A DNA stretch of 64,000 nucleotides from Parapedobacter composti (GCF_900112315.1 NZ_FOLL01000001.1:682001-746000); one strand, 5' to 3'. Shown: positions 6,878 through 18,646, numbered from the stretch's first letter. The notes: generated by a model not told the origin, from the letters alone. A program made the numbers and translations.

Positions 6878-8509
6878 ATGATAGACCTTGAGTTTAACCA
6901 AAATGAGGATCTGAACAGGCAGGCGGTTTCCGAGCTCAAAAATCGGCTGAAAAAAGTGTATGCCGGAGGCGGAGACAAGGCGGCTGACAAGCAGAAAGCG
7001 AAAGGTAAATTGTTGGCCCGCGAACGGATCGCTTACCTGCTGGATAGCGATAGGCCCTGGTTGGAAATCGGTGCACTTGCTGCAGCAGGGATGTATGCCG
7101 AGCATGGTGGCTGCCCCTCGGCAGGTGTAGTGGCGGGCATCGGCTATGTATCCGGCCGGCAATGCGTGGTGGTGGCTAATGACGCTACCGTAAAGTCGGG
7201 AGCTTGGTTTCCGATGACGGCCAAGAAAAACCTGCGTGCGCAGGAAATTGCCATGGAAAACCGGCTGCCCATTATTTACCTTGTTGATTCCGCCGGTGTG
7301 TACCTTCCCCTGCAGGATGAGATATTCCCGGATAAGGAGCATTTCGGACGCATCTTCCGCAACAATGCCCGGATGAGCAGTGAAGGCATCGTACAGATTG
7401 CGGCTATCATGGGCGCCTGTGTAGCCGGCGGCGCTTACCTGCCCATCATGAGCGATGAGGCCATGATTGTAGAAGGTACGGGCTCAGTGTTTCTGGCGGG
7501 GTCTTATCTGGTCAAGTCGGCCATCGGTGAATCGGTGGACAACGAAACGCTGGGTGGTGCAACCACACATTGCGAGATTTCAGGGGTGACGGACTATAAA
7601 CAGCCGGACGACAAAACATGCCTGGATTCTATCCGGAAAATCATGGGAATGCTGGGTAAACCCAAAGACGCGGGGTTTGACCGTGTAAAGCCAGCGCCCC
7701 CTAAATCGGACGCACGCGAGATCTATGGGATACTACCGGCGTCGCGCGAAAAACCGTATGATACAAAGGAGATTATCCGCAGATTGGTAGACCACTCTGA
7801 ATTCGAGGAATATAAAGCACTGTACGGGCAGAGTATAGTATGCGGCTTGGGCCGTGTGGATGGCTGGGCAGTAGGGATCGTGGCGAACCAGCGAAAGGTA
7901 GTCAAAACCAACAAAGGGGAAATGCAGTTCGGCGGCGTGATCTATTCGGATGCAGCAGATAAAGCCACGCGCTTTATCATGAACTGCAACCAGAAGAAGA
8001 TACCGTTGGTTTTCCTTCAGGACGTAACGGGCTTTATGGTGGGCAGCCGTGCGGAACATGGGGGTATCATCAAAGACGGCGCTAAAATGGTCAACGCGGT
8101 GGCCAACTCGGTGGTGCCTAAGTTTACCGTTGTCATGGGCAATTCGTACGGTGCGGGCAACTATGCCATGTGTGGTAAAGCATATGATCCACGGCTTATC
8201 GTGGCATGGCCTTCGGCGAAGATTGCGGTGATGGGTGGTTCACAGGCGGCCAGAACACTACTCCAGATTCAAACGGCATCTTTAAAGGCTAAGGGCGAAG
8301 AGATCGAGGCGGAAACCGAAGCGGCATTGCTCAAGACCATTACTGAACGGTATGACGAGCAAACTACGCCATACTATGCAGCGGCACGACTTTGGGTAGA
8401 TGCTATTATCGATCCGCTCGATACCCGCAAGGTGATTTCCATGGGTATTGAAGCGGCCAATCAGTCACCGGTTGAAAAGCCGTTCAATGTAGGGGTTATA
8501 CAGACGTAA
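6878..8509 (+). CDS. Acyl-CoA carboxylase, carboxyltransferase (beta) subunit
   Basis: A 543-aa protein. Carboxyltransferase family hallmarks: KLLARERIAYLLD near residue 50, GAWFPMTAKKNLRAQEIAMENRLP at ~110-130, YLVDSAGVYLPLQDEIFPDK, GACVAGGAYLPIMSDEAMIV (oxyanion region), and the C-terminal FLQDVTGFMVG, GNSYGAGNYAMCGKAY. Length and sequence fit methylcrotonyl-CoA or a related acyl-CoA carboxylase: transfer of carboxyl from carboxybiotin to acyl-CoA. I chose ATG 6878 over a TTG at 6869. The next gene is an acyl-CoA dehydrogenase 25 bp away, suggesting a branched-chain amino-acid or acyl-CoA degradation operon. The biotin-bearing alpha subunit is not in the window. Confidence 0.88.
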   Translation: MIDLEFNQNEDLNRQAVSELKNRLKKVYAGGGDKAADKQKAKGKLLARERIAYLLDSDRPWLEIGALAAAGMYAEHGGCPSAGVVAGIGYVSGRQCVVVANDATVKSGAWFPMTAKKNLRAQEIAMENRLPIIYLVDSAGVYLPLQDEIFPDKEHFGRIFRNNARMSSEGIVQIAAIMGACVAGGAYLPIMSDEAMIVEGTGSVFLAGSYLVKSAIGESVDNETLGGATTHCEISGVTDYKQPDDKTCLDSIRKIMGMLGKPKDAGFDRVKPAPPKSDAREIYGILPASREKPYDTKEIIRRLVDHSEFEEYKALYGQSIVCGLGRVDGWAVGIVANQRKVVKTNKGEMQFGGVIYSDAADKATRFIMNCNQKKIPLVFLQDVTGFMVGSRAEHGGIIKDGAKMVNAVANSVVPKFTVVMGNSYGAGNYAMCGKAYDPRLIVAWPSAKIAVMGGSQAARTLLQIQTASLKAKGEEIEAETEAALLKTITERYDEQTTPYYAAARLWVDAIIDPLDTRKVISMGIEAANQSPVEKPFNVGVIQT

Positions 8510-8534
8510 TGGTTGTACTATTAAAAAAAGCACG

Positions 8535-9884
8535 ATGTTCTCAAAAATCAAAAAGGCTTACCAGTTATTCAAAAGCATCGATTTTGAACAACTGGATAAG
8601 CTGTCGCGAAAGATAGACCTGCCTAAAGCGATGGAATCTTTTTCCAAGCTGGATGATAAACAGCTTAAGGGCTTGATGAAGATGCTGGACGGCGGAAGGC
8701 CTAAAAAGGAATTGCCGCCAATTAACGGCGACTTCTATGAATTGCATTTACGGCTGAGCGACGAGGATCGTGCCTTGCAGCTCAAGGTGCGGGATTTCAT
8801 GGAACACGAAATACGGCCATTGGTTAACCACTATTGGCTGCGTGATGAATTTCCGTTCGAGATCATCCCCAAGCTGGCTGAATTGAATATCTGCGGCCTC
8901 ACCTATAAGGGTTATGGCTGTGCGGGCAAATCATCATTGATGGAAGGCATCATTGCCATGGAAATTGCACGGATTGATGCTTCAGTTGCTACATTTTTCG
9001 GCGTGCAAAGCGGATTGGCCATGGGGTCAATTTACCTGTGCGGTTCTGAGGAGCAGAAACAGGAATGGTTGCCTGCCATGCAACAGATGAAATTGATTGG
9101 CGCATTCGGCCTTACCGAACCCGAGGTTGGATCCGGCGCTGCGGGTGGACTGACCGTGACGGCCAGGAAAACCGATAGGGGATGGGTGCTTAATGGGCAG
9201 AAAAAATGGATTGGCAACGCTCCCTTTGCTGATGTAACCATTATCTGGGCCAAGGATGTGGATGACGGGGAAGTGAAGGGATTCTTGGTACGGAAAGGTG
9301 CTCCGGGTTTTGAGGTGGAAAAAATCAAAGGCAAGATGGCGCTGCGCATCGTGCAGAACGGGTTGATTACGCTACGGGATTGCATCGTGCCGGAAAACGA
9401 CCGGCTGCAGCATGCCAACTCCTTCAAAGATACGGCTAAAGTATTGCAGCTCACCCGGGCCGGTGTGGCTTGGATGGCTGTGGGATGTGCAAACGGGGCC
9501 TATGAAAATGCACTGGATTATACGCGTAAACGCAAACAGTTTGGTAAGCCCATTGCTTCCTTCCAGTTAATCCAAAACCACCTGGTGGAAATGCTATCTA
9601 ACCTTACGGCCATGCAGACATTGGTATATCGCCTTTCCGAGCTGCAGGATGCAGGAATGCTGCGGGATGAGCATGCTTCGCTGGCCAAAGTCTTCTGTAC
9701 GCTCCGCACCCGCGACATTGTGAGCCAGGCGCGCGAGGTAATGGGCGGTAATGGTATTCTGCTGGAATATGATGTGGCGCGCTTCCTGGCCGATGCCGAA
9801 GCCATTTACTCCTACGAAGGCACGAAAGAAATCAATTCGCTCATCGTTGGCCGGTCGATTACCGGATTTAGCGCCTTCGTGTAG
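8535..9884 (+). CDS. Acyl-CoA dehydrogenase
   Basis: A 449-aa FAD enzyme. A ~65-residue N-terminal helical extension (KKAYQLFKSIDFEQLDKLSR) precedes the standard domain: GAFGLTEPEVGSGAAGGLTV (FAD/substrate binding), WVLNGQKKWIGNAPFADVTI, RKRKQFGKPIASFQLIQNHL, QAREVMGGNGILLEYDVARF, and AIYSYEGTKEINSLIVGRSI with the catalytic Glu in YEGT. The sequence is closest in style to glutaryl-CoA dehydrogenases. It probably works with the carboxyltransferase upstream in acyl-CoA catabolism. The N-terminal extension is unusual; what it contacts is unknown. Confidence 0.88.
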   Translation: MFSKIKKAYQLFKSIDFEQLDKLSRKIDLPKAMESFSKLDDKQLKGLMKMLDGGRPKKELPPINGDFYELHLRLSDEDRALQLKVRDFMEHEIRPLVNHYWLRDEFPFEIIPKLAELNICGLTYKGYGCAGKSSLMEGIIAMEIARIDASVATFFGVQSGLAMGSIYLCGSEEQKQEWLPAMQQMKLIGAFGLTEPEVGSGAAGGLTVTARKTDRGWVLNGQKKWIGNAPFADVTIIWAKDVDDGEVKGFLVRKGAPGFEVEKIKGKMALRIVQNGLITLRDCIVPENDRLQHANSFKDTAKVLQLTRAGVAWMAVGCANGAYENALDYTRKRKQFGKPIASFQLIQNHLVEMLSNLTAMQTLVYRLSELQDAGMLRDEHASLAKVFCTLRTRDIVSQAREVMGGNGILLEYDVARFLADAEAIYSYEGTKEINSLIVGRSITGFSAFV

Positions 9885-9894
9885 GGCTGTAACG

Positions 9895-9930
9895 CACAGA
9901 AGCCGGGATGATTTCCTGGCTTCTGTGTTT
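9895..9930 (+). terminator. Rho-independent terminator after the acyl-CoA dehydrogenase gene
   Basis: CACAGAAGCC (9895-9904) pairs with GGCTTCTGTG (9918-9927), followed by TTTCG. It also lies just downstream of yidC on the opposite strand. Confidence 0.7.
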
Positions 9931-9948
9931 CGACAAAGGTGGCTATAA

Positions 9949-11769
9949 TTACTTCTTGCCCTTTTTTGCTTGCGCTTGCTGTTGGCGCATGTATTCTTCC
10001 ATACGTTGCTGGAATTTCGATTTCTTCTGTGCTTCGGGCTTCTTCTTGTTGGCCTCAATGATGGCGAGTATTTTGTCGTCATTGATCAGCTGCCGGATAA
10101 CCAGTTGCTGCCCGAAGGTGAACACGGTAGAAAGCAGGTAATAATAGTTAAGACCGGCAGGGAAACTGTTCAATACAAAGAGGAAAATCAGCGGCATGAA
10201 ATAGCCGATGTATTTCATCTGCCCCGTAGCCCCGGAAATTGAATTGTTATACCAGGTGGAAAGCAGCGTGGCCACGGTCATCAGAATACACATCAGGCTG
10301 ATGTGGTCCATGCCGATAATAGGTATCCGGGGGAAGGTGATGGGCGAATCGTATGTCGATAGATCCTTTACCCACAGAAAGCTCTCGCCCCGTAGCTCAA
10401 ACAGATTGGGGAAGAAGAAAAAGAAAGCGATGGTAAAAGGCATCTGCAGGAGTAGCGGTATACAGCCTCCCAACGGGTTTACCCCGGCCTGCTTGTACAG
10501 TTTGAGGTATTCCTGCTGCAGTAAGGTCGGATTGTCCTGTCCTACCTTTTCCTTGATCTGATCCATCTCCGGTTTCAGCACCCGCATTTTGGCCATTGAT
10601 ACATACGAGCGGTAGGTCAATGGGGAAAGGACGAGTTTCAGCATTACGGTGAGGATGAGGATAACCAAGCCATAGCTCCAGTTGAAGCTGTCCAAAAAGG
10701 TAAATACAGGGATGGTGATGAACCGGTTGATCCATTTCATCGGCCCCCAGCCCATGTCTATCTGTTTTTCCAGTCCGTACCCATGGGCTTTCAGCACCTT
10801 GTATTGGTTCGGGCCGAAGAAGAAATGCATAGGGTAGGTGTTTACCTCTTGGCGGCCGAAATCGAGCCGCATATTGGCCGAAAACAGCTTTATGATATTA
10901 GCTTCGGGGCTGGAATACACATTTACCTTGCCGCCCTTGAAGCCGTTTTCAGCTACCAGAACATTGGAGAAGAAATGTTGCTTGAACGATATCCATTCCA
11001 CCTGTTCTTTGAGTTCTTCCTCGTCATCGCCGTCCGTGCCGAGATGATCAACTTCACCATCTTCAAGGGCATAGTACAAGGTAGAGCGTTGGCGCTCGCT
11101 CGCTATATCCTTTTCCTTCTGCGTAAGTGCTGCCTCCCAATTAAGTATCAGTTGGCTTTCTGTGGGAGCTACAATGTCCTGTAATCCCTTGGTCACGATA
11201 GTAAAGCCCAGGTTATGATTGTCTCCTTTAATGGAGTAAATATAGTCGATGTATTTATTGTCGGCATAAGTCAGCCTGAGCGTTACCGAAGCTGAGTCCT
11301 GCCCCGTGACATGAACATCGCCGTCGGCCGTGGTAAAATAAAGGTCATTGGTGATGATATTTTTTCCAGCCGCCGAAAAAAACAGCCCGAACTTGTTGTT
11401 ATCGCCATCGAATAACACGAGCGGTTGTCCGTCATAGGTTGTCTCGCCTTTAAGCGCTACCGATTTTACGCGGCCGCCTTTCGTACTGATGCTGGCCCTG
11501 ATGTATTCGTTTTCAAGGGTGACGAGGCGCTCTTCCCCTTGCAGGGCGGTTCCGAAGGGCCCACTAAGTAAAGTGGAGTCGATGGCGGTACGCTGTGGCG
11601 TTGCTGATGTGTCGCTGTCTATCTGTTCGATGCCCGCCCGCGCGCGGGCAAGGGAATCCTGTAATTGGCGCTCCCGTTTTAGTTCCTCTTCGGATGGCTG
11701 CATCAAATAAAATGAGCCGGCGATGATGACGAAAATTAAAACGAGCCCTGTAATTGAATTTCTGTCCAT
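9949..11769 (-). CDS. yidC: Membrane protein insertase YidC
   Basis: A 606-aa inner-membrane insertase. N-terminal TM (SITGLVLIFVIIAGSFYLM), then the large periplasmic beta domain (~60-350), then the conserved core: YGLVILILTVMLKLVLSPLT, SMAKMRVLKPEMDQIKEKVG, NPLGGCIPLLLQMPFTIAFF, and a final TM pair around MPLIFLFVLNSFPAGLNYYY. A basic C-terminal tail (KKKPEAQKKSKFQQRMEEYM) is typical of a ribosome-binding end. It inserts proteins with or without Sec. It lies 13 bp downstream of pyrG and is probably co-transcribed. Confidence 0.97.
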   Translation of the reverse strand: MDRNSITGLVLIFVIIAGSFYLMQPSEEELKRERQLQDSLARARAGIEQIDSDTSATPQRTAIDSTLLSGPFGTALQGEERLVTLENEYIRASISTKGGRVKSVALKGETTYDGQPLVLFDGDNNKFGLFFSAAGKNIITNDLYFTTADGDVHVTGQDSASVTLRLTYADNKYIDYIYSIKGDNHNLGFTIVTKGLQDIVAPTESQLILNWEAALTQKEKDIASERQRSTLYYALEDGEVDHLGTDGDDEEELKEQVEWISFKQHFFSNVLVAENGFKGGKVNVYSSPEANIIKLFSANMRLDFGRQEVNTYPMHFFFGPNQYKVLKAHGYGLEKQIDMGWGPMKWINRFITIPVFTFLDSFNWSYGLVILILTVMLKLVLSPLTYRSYVSMAKMRVLKPEMDQIKEKVGQDNPTLLQQEYLKLYKQAGVNPLGGCIPLLLQMPFTIAFFFFFPNLFELRGESFLWVKDLSTYDSPITFPRIPIIGMDHISLMCILMTVATLLSTWYNNSISGATGQMKYIGYFMPLIFLFVLNSFPAGLNYYYLLSTVFTFGQQLVIRQLINDDKILAIIEANKKKPEAQKKSKFQQRMEEYMRQQQAQAKKGKK

Positions 11770-11782
11770 TTCTAAATCTGCG

Positions 11783-13432
<1,650 letters not shown>

Positions 13433-13643
13433 CTAAGCTAAAAGCGCCTCGAACATCACGTTTGTGTACGGGATGCAAATATAGGTCTTTTTTCTGAATT
13501 CGGGCTAAAAGAAATTTATGTTGCAGGCCGGCCGCCTGCCGGGCAGGGTTTTTCCGGATGCGTAACTTTCCTATTACGTATTGATTTTCTTGTGCCGGAA
13601 TCACATTATCCGTATATTTTTGGTCGGAATCACCCTTTACAAG

Positions 13644-16600
13644 ATGAGAAAACCGATACTCTTTCTTTTTTCAATGTTCATCCCCGTCCTGTTAATGGCG
13701 CAGGAGACCTATCCCGTGAACGGGTCGCATGACAAGCGCCCGGCGTTGTTTGCTTTTACCAACGCCAATATCGTGGTAAGGGCCGGAGAGGTTATTCGAA
13801 ACGGTACATTGTTGGTCAACGAACAACGCATTGCGGCGGTCGGCAGAACTCAGTCTGTTCCCAAAGGTTACGTAGTGATCGATTTACAGGGTAAGTTCAT
13901 TTATCCGGCTTTCATTGATGCGTTCAGCGAGTACGGACAACCCGGTAATGGCCGGACCACGAGCCAGCAGACGTCAGGCGGTCGGCGCGCCCAGATCTTT
14001 GAATCGACCAAAACAGGGCCCTATGGGTGGAACGAAGCCATACGACCGGAGGTGGCTGCTAAGGAACATTTCACGGTAGATGAGCGGCAGGGCGAAGAAC
14101 TTAGGAAAATCGGTTTTGGAGCTGTGCAGTCGGTCATACGCGATGGTATCGCCCGGGGAAGCTCTGTGGTCGCCACACTGGCCGATGGCCGGGCGAACGA
14201 GGTAATCGTCATGCCGGAAGCGGGAGCACATTATTCGTTCAGCAAAGGCTCAGCGCAGACGAGCTACCCGTCGTCACTGATGGGCACAATCGCCTTGTTG
14301 CGGCAAACCTATTATGATAGCCAATGGTATCAAAAGCAAAAAGACGAATATAATATCTCCTTGGATGCGTTCGGTAAATTGCAATCGCTTCCCCAGTTTT
14401 TCGAAGCGAGCGATGTGCTGGACATTCTTCGGATCGACAGGATTGCCAAGGAGTTCGGAAAAAGCTATATCATCAAAACAGGAGGTAACGAATACCAGCG
14501 CCTTGCAGACGTCAAGGCTACCAATGCGAGCCTGATTGTTCCGCTTACCTTTCCCAAAGCCTATGATGTGGAAGATCCGGCGGATGCCCGCAACGTTACG
14601 TTGGCTCAGTTGAAACACTGGGAGATGGCGCCGGCTAATCCGGCCATGTTGGAGAAGGCAGGTGTCCGCTTCGCAATCTCACCGATAGGCCTGGATAATC
14701 TCCGTGATTTCTGGACCAACCTTCGCTTGGCAATAGATAACGGACTTTCGGAAGACTATGCATTGCAGTCCCTGACGGAAATTCCTGCCGGAATGCTGGG
14801 ACTGTCGGATAAGTTGGGTACACTCGAAAAAGGGAAGTTGGCCAACTTCATTATCACGAGCGACACGTTGTTTAAGGAGGGAACCATTATCCATGAAAAC
14901 TGGGTGCAGGGAAAGAAATTTGTCGTTTCCCAGAGGCAGGGGAAATCCATATCGGGAGAATACGCTACACAATTGCCCGGCATGGGCATGGCTAAACTCT
15001 TTGTCCACGACCGGCAGGGTAAGCTGGATGCTCACCTCGCGATAGGCAGCGATACCACCAAGGCAACAATATCCCGCACGGGTGATCTACTGTCCTTCAG
15101 CGCTAACCCTAAGGGACCGCAGGGAAGTATCCGTGTGAGCGGCTATATAGCAGCGGAAGATCCTGTGGTGCTGAAAGGCGAACTGGTGCTGCCGGACGGG
15201 GCTTCCCATGCTTGGACGGCCACTTATGTTGCGGCATATAGTGCAAAGATAACGGATAGGCGGAAAGCGGAAAGAAACATGCCTGCTGTTGACGGTAAGC
15301 TGGTTTATCCGTTCGTCGCGTTCGGTAACGAGGAGCTACCCAAGGCGGTGCCCACGTTGATTAAGAACGCTACGGTGTGGACTAACACAGAAGAAGGTAT
15401 TCTGGAAAATGCCGATGTCTTGCTGGCAGACGGTAAGATAAAAGCCGTGGGGCAAAACCTGTCATCTGCCGGTGCCACGGTGATTGATGGCACCGGTAAG
15501 CATGTGACCCCCGGCATCATTGATGAACATTCGCATATCGCGATCACACGCGGAGTAAACGAGGGCTCCCATTCTGTTACGGCCGAGGTACGGATAGGCG
15601 ATGTGATCAATTCAGAAGATATCAACATTTACCGGCAACTGGCTGGCGGAGTTACTGCCTCTCATTTACTGCACGGGTCGGCAAATACCATCGGGGGGCA
15701 GTCGCAACTGATTAAGCTGCGTTGGGGTCAGAATCCTGAAGGGCTGAAATTCGGCAATAACGATGTTTTTATCAAATGTGCGCTCGGCGAGAACGTGAAG
15801 CAAAGCAACTGGAATATCGTTGGTACTCGTTTCCCACAAACCCGCATGGGGGTGGAACAGGTATTTTATGATGCCTTTACCCGGGCAAAGGAATACAAAG
15901 CCCGCAGGGCTGCAAATGATCCTTCATTGCGGCGCGACCTGACCCTTGACGCATTGGTTGATATCCTGGATAAAAAGCTGTTTATCACCTGTCATTCCTA
16001 TGTGCAGTCTGAAATTAACATGCTCATGCACGTCGGTGACAGTATGGGGTTTACGGTAAATACGTTTACCCATATACTGGAGGGCTACAAAGTAGCTGAT
16101 GAGATGGCCCGCAGGCGCATAGCCGGGGCCTCGTTTGCAGATTGGTGGGCATATAAGATGGAAGTGCAGGAAGCCATACCGTACAACGCTTACTTGATGC
16201 ATAAACGTAATGTACTAACTGCCATTAACTCCGATGATGCTGAGATGGCCCGCAGGTTGAACCAAGAAGCGGCGAAGGCTGTCAAGTACGGCGGGGTAAG
16301 CGAAGAAGACGCCTTGAAGATGGTCACGCTCAATCCTGCCAGGATACTTCATGTGGATGACCGCGTGGGAAGTATCGCTTCTGGAAAAGACGCCGATGTA
16401 GTGGTGTGGAGCGATAAACCGTTGTCCATATACGCCAAGGCCGAAAAGACATTCGTGGACGGCGTAAAGTACTGGGATATTGAAGAAAATGCGGCCAAGC
16501 AGGAGGCTGTGGAGGCCGAGCGGGCACGCCTCATCCGTAAATCGCTGGAAGCTAAGCGGGGTGGCGGTGTTACACAGCGCCCGGTGGCACAGCCGAACAG

Positions 16601-16661
16601 GGAATACCACTGCGATACCATCGGTGAAATTGCTGAACTGGACGAACATGCAGACTACTAA
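13644..16661 (+). CDS. Secreted tandem amidohydrolase-family protein
   Basis: A 1005-aa protein with signal peptide MRKPILFLFSMFIPVLLMAQ. It carries two amidohydrolase-like halves. In the first (~30-440) the usual metal motif is replaced by YPAFIDAFSEYG, so it should not bind the metal pair. The second (~575-960) has the canonical TPGIIDEHSHIAI (HxH) and an AINSDDAEMARRLNQEAAKA segment with the conserved Asp. I chose ATG 13644 because the signal peptide begins there; 13581 would bury it. A second amidohydrolase follows 13 bp later. A periplasmic dipeptidase- or imidazolonepropionase-like hydrolase is likely; its substrate is unknown. Confidence 0.85.
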   Translation: MRKPILFLFSMFIPVLLMAQETYPVNGSHDKRPALFAFTNANIVVRAGEVIRNGTLLVNEQRIAAVGRTQSVPKGYVVIDLQGKFIYPAFIDAFSEYGQPGNGRTTSQQTSGGRRAQIFESTKTGPYGWNEAIRPEVAAKEHFTVDERQGEELRKIGFGAVQSVIRDGIARGSSVVATLADGRANEVIVMPEAGAHYSFSKGSAQTSYPSSLMGTIALLRQTYYDSQWYQKQKDEYNISLDAFGKLQSLPQFFEASDVLDILRIDRIAKEFGKSYIIKTGGNEYQRLADVKATNASLIVPLTFPKAYDVEDPADARNVTLAQLKHWEMAPANPAMLEKAGVRFAISPIGLDNLRDFWTNLRLAIDNGLSEDYALQSLTEIPAGMLGLSDKLGTLEKGKLANFIITSDTLFKEGTIIHENWVQGKKFVVSQRQGKSISGEYATQLPGMGMAKLFVHDRQGKLDAHLAIGSDTTKATISRTGDLLSFSANPKGPQGSIRVSGYIAAEDPVVLKGELVLPDGASHAWTATYVAAYSAKITDRRKAERNMPAVDGKLVYPFVAFGNEELPKAVPTLIKNATVWTNTEEGILENADVLLADGKIKAVGQNLSSAGATVIDGTGKHVTPGIIDEHSHIAITRGVNEGSHSVTAEVRIGDVINSEDINIYRQLAGGVTASHLLHGSANTIGGQSQLIKLRWGQNPEGLKFGNNDVFIKCALGENVKQSNWNIVGTRFPQTRMGVEQVFYDAFTRAKEYKARRAANDPSLRRDLTLDALVDILDKKLFITCHSYVQSEINMLMHVGDSMGFTVNTFTHILEGYKVADEMARRRIAGASFADWWAYKMEVQEAIPYNAYLMHKRNVLTAINSDDAEMARRLNQEAAKAVKYGGVSEEDALKMVTLNPARILHVDDRVGSIASGKDADVVVWSDKPLSIYAKAEKTFVDGVKYWDIEENAAKQEAVEAERARLIRKSLEAKRGGGVTQRPVAQPNREYHCDTIGEIAELDEHADY

Positions 16662-16674
16662 CCGGAACACCACA

Positions 16675-17982
16675 ATGAAAGCAAATTCAATCACAACATA
16701 TTTTTACGTCCTGGCGATAGGAATAATAGCTGTTCACCGCGCGGGAGCCCAACCTACCATCTATCCTGCCAAACCCCAGGAACAGGCGATTGCCATAACC
16801 GGGGGCACTATCCATGTGGGTGATGGCCGGGTTATTGAGCATGGGACACTGGTGTTTGAAGGCGGTAAGATTATTGGTGTAGGAAGTACCGCCGCCATAC
16901 CTGCCGGGGCGCACACCGTTGATGCGACGGGGAAACATATCTATCCTGGCTTCGTCGCGCCAAACACCAACCTGGGGCTGGTGGAAATCCAGTCGGTGAA
17001 GGCAACGGCCGACTACGCCGAAGTTGGGGAGAATAACGTACATGTCCGGTCGCTGATTGCCTACAATACCGACTCCAAGGTGATAAATACCTTGCGTTCC
17101 AACGGGATACTGCTGGCACAAATAACGCCCCAGGGTGGTTTGATTTCCGGTCAATCGTCCATTGTGCAGTTGGATGCATGGAATTGGGAAGATGCCGCTT
17201 ACAAGGTTGACGAAGGTATTCATGTCCATTGGCCTGCTATTCCTTTTTCACGTTCAGGTAATGCCGCCGCTCAAGACCAGGTACAATCGCAGATAGACTT
17301 GTTGAACGATTACTTGCTGGAGGCCAGGGCCTATGGTGAGTTAACGGGCAATTATACAGTCAATCCGCGTTTCGAAGCACTTAGGGCGGTGTTTTCAGGC
17401 GATAGGCAGGTATACGTGCATGCAAATAAAGCCAAAGACATCATCTCGGCAGTTACCGCACTAAAACGGCACGGCATTCGTCCGGTGCTGGTGGGAGGGG
17501 CTGAGGCCCATTTGGTTACCGACTTGCTGAAGGATAACCAGGTGGCGGTCGTTCTCCGCCAGCCCCACTCGCTGCCCTCGGGTACCGATGTGGATGTATC
17601 CCTTCCTTTCAGGCAAGCCAAGCTACTGACGGATGCAGGTATATTGGTGGCTTATAGTATTGAAGGTTTCTGGCAGCAGCGGAATCTCCCTTTCATGGCG
17701 GGTACGGCAGCTGCCTACGGTTTGGATAAGGAACAGGCGCTGGCGATGATAACCAGCAATGCGGCCAGGATACTGGGGATTGATGACCGCACGGGTACAC
17801 TGCAGGTGGGTAAGGACGCTAATATTATCATATCGACGGGTGATGCACTGGATATGCTGGGCAACAATATTGAACGGGCGTTTATCCAAGGGCGGGACAT
17901 CACATTGGATGACTTGCATAAGCAACTGTTTGAACGCTATCAATACAAATACGGGATGGCAGGGGAGCAACAGGAACAATAA
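16675..17982 (+). CDS. Secreted amidohydrolase-family protein, metal site degenerate
   Basis: A 435-aa protein with signal peptide (TTYFYVLAIGIIAVHRAGAQ). It begins with the beta-sandwich of amidohydrolases (AIAITGGTIHVGDGRVIEHG), but the metal loop reads YPGFVAPNTNLGLVEI, with no HxH. The C-terminal part is conserved (MAGTAAAYGLDKEQALAMIT, SNAARILGIDDRTGTLQVGK). It is probably a non-catalytic partner of the larger amidohydrolase just upstream. Start ATG 16675 matches the signal peptide; upstream codons overlap the previous gene out of frame. Confidence 0.82.
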   Translation: MKANSITTYFYVLAIGIIAVHRAGAQPTIYPAKPQEQAIAITGGTIHVGDGRVIEHGTLVFEGGKIIGVGSTAAIPAGAHTVDATGKHIYPGFVAPNTNLGLVEIQSVKATADYAEVGENNVHVRSLIAYNTDSKVINTLRSNGILLAQITPQGGLISGQSSIVQLDAWNWEDAAYKVDEGIHVHWPAIPFSRSGNAAAQDQVQSQIDLLNDYLLEARAYGELTGNYTVNPRFEALRAVFSGDRQVYVHANKAKDIISAVTALKRHGIRPVLVGGAEAHLVTDLLKDNQVAVVLRQPHSLPSGTDVDVSLPFRQAKLLTDAGILVAYSIEGFWQQRNLPFMAGTAAAYGLDKEQALAMITSNAARILGIDDRTGTLQVGKDANIIISTGDALDMLGNNIERAFIQGRDITLDDLHKQLFERYQYKYGMAGEQQEQ

Positions 17983-18001
17983 CGGCAATGGATGCTACGG
18001 A

Positions 18002-18040
18002 CAAAAAAAAGAGAAGCTATCTTTTTCAGATAGCTTCTCT
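18002..18040 (-). terminator. Rho-independent terminator of rplS
   Basis: AGAGAAGCTATCT (18010-18022) and AGATAGCTTCTCT (18028-18040) form a 13-bp perfect stem. Read on the minus strand it is followed by a run of eight T (complement of 18003-18010), so it ends rplS; it also sits just after the plus-strand amidohydrolase gene. Confidence 0.9.
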
Positions 18041-18068
18041 GCAATGTCTTTTTCCCGGCAATCCGGTG

Positions 18069-18416
18069 TTATATCCGCTTGCTCTTGATACGAGCAGCCT
18101 TGCCTGTAAGTCCGCGCAGGTAATACAGTTTCGAGCGGCGCACTTTACCATAGCTATTTACTTCAATTTTTTCAATGTTGGGTGAGTTTATCGGAAAGAT
18201 ACGCTCTACACCTACTCCGTTGGAAATCTTGCGCACGGTAAACGTTTGGTTGGTGCCGATGCTATTACGTTGGATCACAACCCCTTGGTAAACCTGAATA
18301 CGCTCTTTGTTCCCCTCGCGAATTTTATAGTGGACGCTAACGGTATCCCCAGCTTTGAATGCGGGAACATCGTTTTTTGTTACCGCCTGCTCTTCTACAA
18401 ATTTTACTAAATCCAT
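18069..18416 (-). CDS. rplS: 50S ribosomal protein L19
   Basis: A 115-aa protein with the L19 signature: [60 protein letters not shown] and [20 protein letters not shown]. It sits at the 30S-50S interface. It is monocistronic here, with a strong terminator at 18002-18040; the more usual trmD-rplS neighbourhood is absent. Confidence 0.97.
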   Translation of the reverse strand: MDLVKFVEEQAVTKNDVPAFKAGDTVSVHYKIREGNKERIQVYQGVVIQRNSIGTNQTFTVRKISNGVGVERIFPINSPNIEKIEVNSYGKVRRSKLYYLRGLTGKAARIKSKRI

Positions 18417-18526
18417 GATTTTGAGTAATTAATAACGATTATTATCCCGTAAAAATCGAGCTGCAATATTAGCGATTATTTTCCGGATATAAAAATGGTT
18501 TTGTGAAAAAGAATTGCAAGGTTGTT

Positions 18527-18556
18527 TTTGGAAATTGAATTTAATTTTTACCTTTG
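18527..18556 (+). promoter_or_regulatory. Bacteroidota-type promoter of tRNA-Pro
   Basis: TTTG (18527-18530) and TACCTTTG (18549-18556) match the -33 and -7 elements with an 18-nt gap; the tRNA starts 15 nt later. Confidence 0.7.
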
Positions 18557-18571
18557 CACTCCCCACAGGGA

Positions 18572-18646
18572 CGGGGTGTAGCGTAGCCCGGTTATCGCGC
18601 CTGCTTTGGGAGCAGGAGGTCGCAAGTTCGAATCTTGCCACCCCGA
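18572..18646 (+). tRNA. tRNA-Pro(UGG)
   Basis: Acceptor CGGGGTG pairs with CACCCCG; anticodon stem CCTGC/GCAGG surrounds loop TTTGGGA, giving anticodon TGG; the T arm contains GTTCGAATC. No encoded CCA. Confidence 0.95.
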
